Source: an uncultured Catenibacterium sp. (GTDB lineage: Bacteria > Bacillota_I > Bacilli_A > Erysipelotrichales > Coprobacillaceae). Taken from it: a stretch of 8,456 bases of DNA. The stretch spans positions 1-8,456 of the forward strand of contig CAAFPB010000025.1 of the NCBI GenBank assembly GCA_900764725.1, in the 5' to 3' direction. The notes below the pieces were generated by a model. That model was not told where the DNA came from and made no database searches. It saw only the letters and a program-made list of their open reading frames with translations. Of the stretch, positions 1 through 5,699 are shown piece by piece (the first letter of the stretch is position 1; each line of letters starts with the position of its first letter). The position numbers and the translations under genes were made by a program.

Positions 1-1
1 T

Positions 2-91
2 CCACAAAAGGCGTTTGAAGTCAAGCAGCCATATAGGTTAGTTCAACCTGATTACGAAGAAATTTCTGAAAAATATTTTTCAAAAGCATAA
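2..91 (+). CDS. C-terminal end of an unidentified protein (5' end outside window)
   Basis: An open frame enters from the left edge and ends at a TAA at 89-91, giving 29 C-terminal residues. The tail is charged and aromatic, reading PYRLVQPDYEEISEKYF near its end. This is too short to assign to a family. It lies 5 bp upstream of the winged-helix gene on the same strand, so the two probably share a transcript. In Bacteroides mobilizable elements this position is often occupied by a primase or replication protein, but nothing in these residues proves that here. Confidence 0.55.
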   Translation, partial: PQKAFEVKQPYRLVQPDYEEISEKYFSKA

Positions 92-96
92 ATATA

Positions 97-435
97 ATGA
101 ACAAAGCAAATAGAACCATAAACTGGCTGTCAATTAACAGCCAGATGATTAATTGTCTAAAAACTAAGACAAACCATAAGTATTCACGTTATGATGCCTT
201 CATCTGGTTGCTTGAAAGCATACTTATCAATGGCAAGAAAAATGGTGAGCAACCATTAATTTCTTTCTCTGCTTCATACATCAAGTTGGCAGACGAATGG
301 AAATGGACACGCCAAACTGTGCAGAAGTTCATTGAGGAACTAATAAGTTTGTCTCTCATATCCGCAAAACGAGAAGGTAATGCATATACTTTTACCCTTA
401 GCGAGGAAATGAAAAGCAAAATCATCTTAGAATAG
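97..435 (+). CDS. Small winged-helix DNA-binding protein, DnaD N-terminal-like
   Basis: A 112-residue protein with no signal peptide or membrane segment. Residues 31-41 (RYDAFIWLLES) and 60-90 follow the pattern of the winged-helix N-terminal domain of DnaD/phage primosome proteins: an R-x-D/E-A-x-x-x-L-L helix, then a 'LADEWKWTRQTVQKFIEEL' recognition region (64-82), then a 'wing' of alternating polar residues up to about 101. In that family the domain binds DNA and helps load replication proteins. Here the C-terminal DnaD domain is absent and the protein stops just after the wing. It could be a replication accessory factor or a small regulator of the element. It begins 5 bp after the preceding stop codon, which suggests co-transcription. 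The family resemblance is by pattern and not by a search, so the fold is fairly likely and the role is open. Confidence 0.7.
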   Translation: MNKANRTINWLSINSQMINCLKTKTNHKYSRYDAFIWLLESILINGKKNGEQPLISFSASYIKLADEWKWTRQTVQKFIEELISLSLISAKREGNAYTFTLSEEMKSKIILE

Positions 436-533
436 GCATTAACCTTTCCCTCTTATTGAGCTATCCAAAATATAAAACAACAGATGCAAGAATAGTTTCT
501 TTCATCAAAATGCATTAAAAGGTTGGTAATGCC
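435..533. repeat. Long-range imperfect inverted repeat after the winged-helix gene
   Basis: GGCATTAACCTTT at 435-447 pairs with AAAGGTTGGTAATGCC at 518-533. The match is 13 bp if a 3-nt bulge is allowed, with about 70 nt between the arms. The left arm touches the last base of the winged-helix stop codon. The loop is too long for an ordinary intrinsic terminator. Apart from this pair, I see nothing in 436-530. Confidence 0.4.
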
Positions 534-653
534 TTCAGCTTTTCGCATATATAAAGGATGAGACGAAGCTCATCAAGGCGCATATATTTGGAAGGAAGGC
601 AAAGCCTTAGGTTTTCGCATTTATAAAGATGAGTCAAACCTCATCGGGGCGCA
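531..653 (+). repeat. Two structured direct repeats (531-582 and 604-653)
   Basis: Two copies, 52 and 50 nt long, align with 43 matches, 7 mismatches and 2 single-base gaps. Each contains GCCTT, then TTTTCGCAT, then TATAAAG, then GATGAG-6 nt-CTCATC, then GGCGCA. In copy 1, GCCTT (531-535) pairs with AAGGC (575-579), and GATGAG (557-562) pairs with CTCATC (569-574). In copy 2, GCCTT (604-608) pairs with GGGGC (646-650) through two G-U pairs, and GATGAG (628-633) pairs with CTCATC (640-645). A competing stem, 537-542 with 565-570 in copy 1 and 609-614 with 636-641 in copy 2, is kept by a C-G to G-C exchange. Between the copies lies a perfect small hairpin, AAGGC-AAA-GCCTT (596-608). The region could be a structured leader RNA, iteron-like protein sites, or single-stranded DNA hairpins used in plasmid processing. 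Confidence 0.65.
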
Positions 654-670
654 AGTTCTCTAAAACAGGC

Positions 671-811
671 GAGCTTGCTCCCCAAAGTTAAACGATACAG
701 CATTATAAACTATATAACAACGATTTTTCAAATCGGTAAGCCTAATTACCGTTGACATTCGTTAACGGATTAGGCTGACACTCCAGAGGAGTTCCTACGG
801 GGAGCAAGCTC
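671..811. other. oriT: Probable oriT / relaxase recognition region upstream of mob
   Basis: The 13-bp arm GAGCTTGCTCCCC (671-683) is matched exactly by its reverse complement at 799-811, with 115 bp between them. Inside the arms lie three further hairpins: CGATTT-TTC-AAATCG (721-735), a 13-bp stem with a 2-nt bulge (739-753 with 764-776), and CTCC-AGA-GGAG (781-791). MobV relaxases act at an oriT immediately upstream of their own gene, and such sites are built from inverted repeats, so location and structure both fit. The nick site cannot be fixed from sequence alone. The same symmetry could also serve autoregulation of the relaxase gene. Confidence 0.55.
739..776. repeat. Strong hairpin within the putative oriT
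   Basis: AGCCTAAT (739-746) pairs with ATTAGGCT (769-776), and CCGTT (749-753) pairs with AACGG (764-768). A TA bulge sits on the left arm, and the loop is 10 nt (754-763). This is the longest continuous stem in the region before the relaxase gene and is the best candidate for the structured part of a MobV recognition site. Confidence 0.65.
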
Positions 812-837
812 TGTCAGAAACATAAACATAGAATATC

Positions 838-2289
838 ATGGCAAGAAGAAAACAGGTAATGGATATGCATTCCGAAACTAACGGAGTGAGCCAGTTTGAA
901 AGTGACGAGCAGCAAAGAAATTGGGATGATAATAAATGGCTCCAGAAAAGCAAAGACAGTTTAGCCAATTATGACAAGACTCGCTCATCTCTTAATTTCG
1001 AGGTCACAAAAGGTGGAATAATCCAACCTATTGACACTTCAAAAAGCATCGCTCAAAAGATGGTAGATAACTTGACGGTAAGAGGCATCAAAGATCCTAA
1101 TGCCAACCCGAACATCAGAAGGCGAAGAAGAACTATCGCCAAATTCATATTTGGAGGGAATCGTGAGCGGATGCATGAACTCGCTTTCGGCAACCAGACT
1201 GTAAACCTATCAAAGGGAGCGGACAATTCAAACATTACAAGAAACAAAGACATCGAGGATTGGGCTCGTGATGTCTATAGTTTTGTTGCCAAGAAATTCG
1301 GTGAAGAGAATATTATCGGCTTCTATGTTCACCTTGACGAGAAAAACCCTCATTGCCACTGTTCTGTCGTTCCTGTTGACCAGGAGAAGAACCGCATCTC
1401 TTGGAAATCTGTCTTTGGAGATGGAAGACAAGCAGAGTCCGCCAATATGACCCGACTTCACAACGAACTTGTCAAGGAGGTTGGCGAGAAATGGGGACTG
1501 GAAAGAGGTGACAGCAAGGAAGAAACAAAAGCCAAGCATAGGTCAACCGAGGAATACAGGCAAAGTCTCATCCATGATGTCTGTGAATTAGAAAACACAA
1601 GAGAGGGACTATTGAAGCAGATACATCGTGCAGAAATCAAGCTTAAAGGTCTCACTACGATGATAGCAAATTTACAGGTTCGAAAAGAAAAGGTAGAACA
1701 GGAAATAGAACAAATTGCGATTCAGTTTGAACAAGGAAACGCAGACAATGCAGAACTTGCCAAGAAGCTACAAACATTGAGAAAGCAACTCGTCGATATT
1801 GACATGAAATTACAGGAACGTAACAATATGCTTGACGAGACAAACGAAGTCTTAGCCAAAGCAAAAGGTAGGCTTTACGAATTGAGAAAGGAATACAACC
1901 GGGTTCAAGATTATATCGGCGACGATGCTGAAAGAGAAGCTGCAAAAATTCAGAAGGATATACTATCTACTTACAACAAGATGGTAGCCAAGTCTATTGA
2001 GCCGCTTCTTCCAACCCTTTCTGACGAACAGCGTGAAATCATTGAAAACACTGGCTACGTCAGCCTTACGGAGAATAGCGAGAACATTATTAATTGCGCC
2101 TTGCTTCTCGCCCTTGAATATATCCATGAAGCAACAAATTATGCAGAATCATGCGGTGGTGGAGGTAATCCAAGTTCTGGTTGGGGACGTGATAAAGACG
2201 ATGATGATGAAAGATGGTGGATGAGGTGCATCACCCAATCCGTTACGATGATTTGTAACAATAGTAGAAAGCCAAAAAGAAAGAGATAA
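838..2289 (+). CDS. mob: MobV-family (Mob/Pre) relaxase
   Basis: A 483-residue relaxase that would nick one strand at oriT and lead it into a recipient through another element's transfer machinery. The metal-binding HUH-type motif is clear: H165-L-D-E-K-N-P-H172-C-H174. The N-terminal motif region NYDKTRSSLNFE (44-55) and the stretch around 104-140, including FIFGGNRERMHELAFG, match the Bacteroides branch of this family as I know it. Residues of about 245-375 are charged and heptad-like, so a long coiled coil is expected. The tail is distinctive, with GGGG at 456-459, then a WGRDKDDDDERWW segment and a basic end (KPKRKR). The length is usual for Bacteroides members. The ATG at 838 gives the full N-terminal motif; the region in front is A-rich without a strong Shine-Dalgarno, as is common in this phylum. 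Related Bacteroides proteins, as I recall them, have His where this one has Ser51. Assignment to the family is firm; activity is inferred. Confidence 0.95.
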   Translation: MARRKQVMDMHSETNGVSQFESDEQQRNWDDNKWLQKSKDSLANYDKTRSSLNFEVTKGGIIQPIDTSKSIAQKMVDNLTVRGIKDPNANPNIRRRRRTIAKFIFGGNRERMHELAFGNQTVNLSKGADNSNITRNKDIEDWARDVYSFVAKKFGEENIIGFYVHLDEKNPHCHCSVVPVDQEKNRISWKSVFGDGRQAESANMTRLHNELVKEVGEKWGLERGDSKEETKAKHRSTEEYRQSLIHDVCELENTREGLLKQIHRAEIKLKGLTTMIANLQVRKEKVEQEIEQIAIQFEQGNADNAELAKKLQTLRKQLVDIDMKLQERNNMLDETNEVLAKAKGRLYELRKEYNRVQDYIGDDAEREAAKIQKDILSTYNKMVAKSIEPLLPTLSDEQREIIENTGYVSLTENSENIINCALLLALEYIHEATNYAESCGGGGNPSSGWGRDKDDDDERWWMRCITQSVTMICNNSRKPKRKR

Positions 2290-2320
2290 TATAGGTAATT
2301 CGATATTACCCATATTATCT
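2284..2320. terminator. Bidirectional terminator between convergent mob and HD-hydrolase genes
   Basis: AGATAATAT-A-GGTAAT (2284-2299) pairs with ATTACC-C-ATATTATCT (2305-2320): 15 bp with one A-C mismatch and a 5-nt loop. On the plus strand it is followed by TAATAAATTCTTTT. On the minus strand the bases after the stem read CTTTCTTTTT. It overlaps the mob stop codon and lies 12 bp beyond the end of the minus-strand hydrolase gene, so it could end both transcripts. The stem is AT-rich, so its strength is uncertain. Confidence 0.7.
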
Positions 2321-2332
2321 TAATAAATTCTT

Positions 2333-2758
2333 TTACTGAAGAGAATCCTGAATCATAGCAATTGCTTTTTTGCATTTTTGGTTTTGCTCATCAAAGCCAT
2401 ATTTCAGGGAGCGTTCATAGTTATGCTTCAAATCATTTAACTTGACAGCGATTGCTGTTTTATTATGAGAGTCAATAATAGATTGAATATATTCAAAATA
2501 TGTTTTCGTCTTATCATGAGTCAAGACCAAGACGCTCTCAACAATAGACCGAGCTACACCTTTAGCCAACAAGTCCTCACCATTCAAGGATGTATCTTCA
2601 ATGACATCATGCAAAAAACCGACACAAATTTCATCCTCACAGCTACCCATTTCACCCACATGAAGAGGATGAAGAATTACAGGCAAACCAACCTTATCCA
2701 TTTGCCCTCTATGAGCTGACACAGCAATTTCAAGACATAGTTCTATTTGATTATTCAT
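2333..2758 (-). CDS. Stand-alone HD-family (p)ppGpp hydrolase-like protein (MESH1/SAH type)
   Basis: A 141-residue cytosolic protein with the RelA/SpoT hydrolase-type HD signature and no synthetase domain. It opens with A-H16-R-G-Q-M-D-K. H30 follows in ILHPLHV, then the metal and catalytic core FLH50-D51-VIE54-D55-T, and finally VKLND109-LKHN113. These are the positions expected for Mn-binding and pyrophosphate removal from (p)ppGpp in MESH1-like enzymes, and all seem intact. The frame is open up to 2848, but the ATG at 2758 is preferred. It begins exactly at the family's N-terminus, has AAAAAAGG 7 nt upstream, and avoids an overlap with the preceding gene. It is the last gene of the minus-strand unit, 55 bp after the DUF4468-like gene. 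Other nucleotide or alarmone substrates are possible, because small HD proteins of this kind vary. Confidence 0.85.
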   Translation of the reverse strand: MNNQIELCLEIAVSAHRGQMDKVGLPVILHPLHVGEMGSCEDEICVGFLHDVIEDTSLNGEDLLAKGVARSIVESVLVLTHDKTKTYFEYIQSIIDSHNKTAIAVKLNDLKHNYERSLKYGFDEQNQKCKKAIAMIQDSLQ

Positions 2759-2774
2759 ATCCAAACCTTTTTTA

Positions 2775-2802
2775 GCCCCTACGTCAAAGATGGCATAGGG
2801 GC
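2775..2802 (-). promoter_or_regulatory. GC-rich hairpin just ahead of the hydrolase ribosome binding site
   Basis: In the 55-bp gap between the DUF4468-like and hydrolase genes, GCCCCTA (2775-2781) pairs with TAGGGGC (2796-2802), with a 14-nt loop. On the minus-strand transcript the stem ends directly before the AAAAAAGG ribosome binding site (2766-2773). No T-run follows, so it is not an intrinsic terminator. It could protect the 3' portion of a processed transcript or tune translation of the hydrolase. Two copies of ATTACCAA lie next to it (2804-2811 and 2813-2820), the second across the upstream stop codon. Confidence 0.4.
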
Positions 2803-2813
2803 AATTACCAATA

Positions 2814-3503
2814 TTACCAATTGTCATTCTCATTACCAGTAAGACCATTTTTCAGGCATTCTTCAATCTTATCCATCACAACATTTGAATAAGCATGAGC
2901 CATCACCAAAGCCTTACAAGAAGTTTTCTTATGCGAATCCTTTGCTGCAAATGGGAAACATGAATCCAATGTCCATTTTTCATCAGAACGAGAAGGAGGA
3001 GTTTGATTTCCTCCAAGTGCAGCCATCCAACCACCACCAATCATACGAACTACATCATAACATGGAACCGTGTACGTAACTCGAACTTTTCCATCTTTTA
3101 TGTCGCACTTTATAACAGGCTTGATGCTGACATTATAAGCACTTGTGCCTCCTGCATGTTGCGCTATATCCGCAACATATCCCTGTGCAATGATTGTACC
3201 CAATTCCTTGTCATTAAGCTTGATTACAGAATTAGCATCATTGAATGTAGCAGTAAACCAATAATTAAGCAATACATACAACTGATCCTTTGTTTTTCCC
3301 TCTGCCTGGATTACTTGGACATAAGTAATGGCATTGTTTTTGTCAAGAGAAATCTGAGAGCCGAGATTTGTGGCGGCATCAACCCATTTGTCCCCATACT
3401 TTTCCTTTGCATATTTCTCTAACTCGTCTGCACGCAAGATTTGAGCGTTTACAGACACGACAGATGTCAATAACAACAAAAATGAAATAAAAAACTTTTT
3501 CAT
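2814..3503 (-). CDS. Secreted DUF4468-like protein
   Basis: A 229-residue exported protein. Residues 1-20 form a Sec signal peptide (MKKFFISFLLLL core, cleavage expected at NA20|Q21). After a short helical, charged linker, residues 58-110 resemble the DUF4468 domain of Bacteroidetes secreted proteins. The features are a strand, G69-K-T-K-D-Q-L-Y, the aromatic L-N-Y-W-F (79-83), then V-I-K-L-N-D-K-E-L-G-T-I-I-A-Q-G (93-108). Members are thought to adopt a TBP-like fold and are of unknown function. The C-terminal half carries five cysteines and a helical end, so disulfides are possible in the periplasm. It starts 29 bp after the beta-barrel gene and is probably co-transcribed with it. The family call is from pattern memory and not a profile search. 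Confidence 0.72.
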   Translation of the reverse strand: MKKFFISFLLLLTSVVSVNAQILRADELEKYAKEKYGDKWVDAATNLGSQISLDKNNAITYVQVIQAEGKTKDQLYVLLNYWFTATFNDANSVIKLNDKELGTIIAQGYVADIAQHAGGTSAYNVSIKPVIKCDIKDGKVRVTYTVPCYDVVRMIGGGWMAALGGNQTPPSRSDEKWTLDSCFPFAAKDSHKKTSCKALVMAHAYSNVVMDKIEECLKNGLTGNENDNW

Positions 3504-3532
3504 AACTCACAGTTTATAATTCAACATAATCA

Positions 3533-4108
3533 TTAAAATTCAAAACCAAGTTTGAGAGTAATTGCCTCCGCATCATACTTCTCTGCACTCCGTACATAAT
3601 CCATACTTGTATGACTCGTAAAATGTGCAAATGTCTCAAACTCCAACTTTTCCGTTGCATAGCCAACGAAAAGATTTATCGCTTGCTTGGCATTGATGGA
3701 AAATCTACAACCAACAGAAGCATTCACATACAACCCACCATTGTTTGTCACAAACGTTCCGCCTTTTACATCAATAAAAGGACTTACCTTCTTTTTCAGA
3801 AAATTACAACGGACATTTGCAAATACAGGGACGTCAACCTTACTTTCTCTTACATCAAGAGGAATGTCCATACCCTTTGTCTCGTAAGAGGACATAAAAT
3901 GCAATCCAGTACCAGCTCCAAAGAACAAATAGGGATTTACCTGATAACCATGCGACGTGTTTACTTCAAAACGTCCAAAGTCGTAATCGCCAACTCCCAC
4001 AGAATAACCTGCATCGACATAACCACGATAACAATTCTTTGATGTGTTCTGAGCCAAAGCTCCAATAACAGAAAGCAGCAAAACTGCCAAAGACAATACC
4101 TTTCTCAT
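3533..4108 (-). CDS. Small outer-membrane beta-barrel (porin-like) protein
   Basis: A 191-residue protein with a Sec signal peptide (MRKVLSLAVLLLSVIGALA, cleavage at A19|Q20). The mature part of about 172 residues is made of alternating hydrophobic and polar stretches with many Gly and aromatic residues, for example YRGYVDAGYSVGVGDYDFG, NPYLFFGAGTGLHFMSS, INLFVGYA and the last strand ITLKLGFEF. The C-terminal Phe is the usual beta-signal for assembly by the BAM complex. Size fits an 8-stranded barrel of the OmpX/OmpW-like or general outer-membrane beta-barrel class. It is the first gene after the promoter at 4154-4161, giving a short leader of about 40 nt, and is followed 29 bp later by the DUF4468-like gene. 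A role as a surface or scaffold protein is likely; the specific partner or substrate is unknown. Confidence 0.75.
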   Translation of the reverse strand: MRKVLSLAVLLLSVIGALAQNTSKNCYRGYVDAGYSVGVGDYDFGRFEVNTSHGYQVNPYLFFGAGTGLHFMSSYETKGMDIPLDVRESKVDVPVFANVRCNFLKKKVSPFIDVKGGTFVTNNGGLYVNASVGCRFSINAKQAINLFVGYATEKLEFETFAHFTSHTSMDYVRSAEKYDAEAITLKLGFEF

Positions 4109-4153
4109 AATGCAATGAATTAAAGTTTAACTTAATGTTTCCTAACTCTGCTG

Positions 4154-4161
4154 CAAAGGTA
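4154..4161 (-). promoter_or_regulatory. Bacteroides-type -7 promoter box (TACCTTTG)
   Basis: Read on the minus strand, 4161-4154 is TACCTTTG, an exact match to the TAnnTTTG -7 element used by the Bacteroidetes primary sigma factor. It sits 45 bp before the beta-barrel ATG and just after the terminator of the KAP operon, where a new promoter is expected. A clear TTTG -33 element at the usual spacing is not seen. TTTATG occurs slightly too far upstream, so strength may be low or activator-dependent. Confidence 0.6.
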
Positions 4162-4172
4162 CTTCGGGTTTG

Positions 4173-4187
4173 TGCAGTCTTTCTGCA
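4173..4187. promoter_or_regulatory. Palindrome in the promoter upstream region (possible operator)
   Basis: TGCAG-TCTTT-CTGCA is a perfect 5-bp inverted repeat with a 5-nt spacer. It lies where the -33 element of the minus-strand promoter would be. Its position suggests a regulator-binding site controlling the beta-barrel/DUF4468/hydrolase unit. A 5-bp symmetry can occur by chance, so confidence is low. Confidence 0.3.
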
Positions 4188-4225
4188 TAAAGTATTTTTT
4201 ATCCATAAAATCGTGTGAATTAAAC

Positions 4226-4256
4226 AAAAAAAGTAGGAACTTTTAAAATTCCTACT
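4226..4256 (-). terminator. Intrinsic terminator of the KAP operon
   Basis: On the minus strand AGTAGGAA (4256-4249) pairs with TTCCTACT (4239-4232). The inner bases are TTTTAAAA with one odd base. The stem runs straight into a run of seven T (4232-4226). It begins 15 bp after the KAP stop codon and is the clearest rho-independent terminator in the window. Confidence 0.85.
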
Positions 4257-4271
4257 CATTTATATGTGTTT

Positions 4272-5687
4272 CTAATCATTTTGAAGACGACATAAAAGCT
4301 CAATATGCCTCAATACGTAATCAATAGAAACATTATGAAATTGCTTCGAATAGTACTTTACCGCATTTTGCATTTCATTAATAGGAAAATGCGTATTGAA
4401 TTTGAGCTGGATTTTATCCTCAGCAGCGTCTTCATAAAACTCAACTTTTACATCACCTCTATAATCAGAAACATATGCAAACAATATCTTGGCAACAAGA
4501 TATATTGTAGAATGCGAATAAACCCTATTATAGTCATTTCTTTCTGAATATAATTTCACTGGTATAACTTTCTCTAACCCATCTATTAACTCTTGCACAT
4601 CAAGTGAACGATTCTGTATATCCAAATACAAAGAATGATAATACTGTCTTAAATACACGAAAAATGCAATTAAATCTGGACATGGTTCATAATTAGTAGG
4701 AATCGTTTGTAAAGCCAATCTGACATGAACCATAAGTTTCTCGATTTGTCGCAAAGACATTACTTTAGAAGTTATGAATTTTAGAGGAAAGCCATGGAAA
4801 ATCTCTTCATAACTTCTGGCACCATAGCCATTACTCCCTGCATTTTTCTCGAAATAATCCGCCAGTCCCAATTTACTATAAAGATAGTCGAAAAATTTCT
4901 CATAGTCAGGTGTAGGCAGATATAACTCCACATCAATAAAACGGCGAAGATACTCAGCAGCATTGATACGATCACTTCCATAAAATCCACGAATCGAGTT
5001 ACATAATTGTTCTTTGTCTATAGCCAACACAAAAACAACATGTGGAATAGCAAACAAGTGTTTTATTCTTTCCAACACTTTTACTGCATATGTTGGATTA
5101 CATCGGTCAAGTTCATCCACAATGAATACCAAAGGCTTATCACAGGAAATATTTTCTGCATAATCAGCAAGTGCCGCTCTAAAAGCATTTAAGCTATCAC
5201 ATTCTTTCTTATATTTGTCCAATTCTTTTTGAAAGATATTCTTAGTCTCATCCAAGGCATCAGAGACAATATCTGCAGCTTCGTCTCCCAAATAATTCTT
5301 TATAACGGCTTTTCCAAGAGAGGGAAATATACCACAGAATATTTTTTCTGCTTCAGCAACAACCTTCGTAAAGGAGTTTTTGATTTTACTGTTTATGCTA
5401 AGATTATACAACTCACCCATTAGGGCAACTAAAGGGTCGGTCATATAATCATGTTCCCAAGCATTAAAGTATATTGTTTTGAACTCATGATTATTCAACT
5501 GTTGCTGCCACATTTTTACGAATGTCGTTTTACCAGTTCCCCATGCTCCATCAAGCGACATAACGCATCCACCCTTACCATTGCAAACTAAACTTTCAAG
5601 GATATCCGCATAAGGCTTTCTGCCAAGTTCACAATTTTGAAAGGGATTACTTTTAGGAATCTCTATATCATCAATTTTTAACTGCAT
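4272..5687 (-). CDS. KAP-family P-loop NTPase (soluble form)
   Basis: A 471-residue STAND-related ATPase. The N-terminal N14-P-F-Q...LGR-KPYA is typical of the KAP entry segment. Walker A is G47-A-W-G-T-G-K53-T54, followed by T-I-Y-F-N-A-W-E (71-78). Walker B is LVFIVD191-E192-L-D194-R (186-195). The downstream IPHVVFVLAIDKEQL (214-228) and the arginine-containing AEYLRRFIDVEL stretch complete the NTPase core. In many KAP proteins two membrane helices are inserted between Walker A and B. Here that segment (about 97-180) is charged and helical with only one weakly hydrophobic stretch, so the protein is probably cytosolic or peripheral. The C-terminal third has no recognised domain. It is the last gene of its operon, 12 bp after the secreted-protein gene. 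Bacterial KAP proteins include PifA of plasmid F, which blocks phage T7; a conflict role here is only suggested by that precedent and the mobile context. Confidence 0.92.
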   Translation of the reverse strand: MQLKIDDIEIPKSNPFQNCELGRKPYADILESLVCNGKGGCVMSLDGAWGTGKTTFVKMWQQQLNNHEFKTIYFNAWEHDYMTDPLVALMGELYNLSINSKIKNSFTKVVAEAEKIFCGIFPSLGKAVIKNYLGDEAADIVSDALDETKNIFQKELDKYKKECDSLNAFRAALADYAENISCDKPLVFIVDELDRCNPTYAVKVLERIKHLFAIPHVVFVLAIDKEQLCNSIRGFYGSDRINAAEYLRRFIDVELYLPTPDYEKFFDYLYSKLGLADYFEKNAGSNGYGARSYEEIFHGFPLKFITSKVMSLRQIEKLMVHVRLALQTIPTNYEPCPDLIAFFVYLRQYYHSLYLDIQNRSLDVQELIDGLEKVIPVKLYSERNDYNRVYSHSTIYLVAKILFAYVSDYRGDVKVEFYEDAAEDKIQLKFNTHFPINEMQNAVKYYSKQFHNVSIDYVLRHIELLCRLQND

Positions 5688-5699
5688 TATATTTATAGC

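Noticed and set aside
583..590. TATATTTG as a plus-strand promoter -7 box for mob
   Set aside because: It matches TAnnTTTG, but there is no TTTG about 20 bp upstream. It lies just after structured repeat 1 and has no counterpart after repeat 2, so it is weak evidence.
531..653. CRISPR array
   Set aside because: Only two imperfect copies separated by 21 nt, the spacer itself being a hairpin, and no cas genes.
1228..1539. 103-residue minus-strand frame inside mob
   Set aside because: It lies opposite the catalytic part of the relaxase and shows no motif or ribosome site; a shadow of the real gene.
2759..2848. 30-codon N-terminal extension of the HD hydrolase frame, starting at an ATG at 2848
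   Set aside because: It overlaps the end of the upstream gene, does not look like a domain, and lacks the ribosome site seen ahead of the ATG at 2758, which begins exactly where the family begins.
3003..3422. 139-residue plus-strand frame opposite the DUF4468-like gene
   Set aside because: It is antisense to a gene with a signal peptide and a domain pattern, and its translation is rich in Cys, Ile and Asn without any fold pattern, as expected of a shadow frame.
4272..5687. RdrA of the RADAR system
   Set aside because: The protein is much shorter than RdrA, and no adenosine deaminase gene is adjacent; only the general KAP-type ATPase class is supported.
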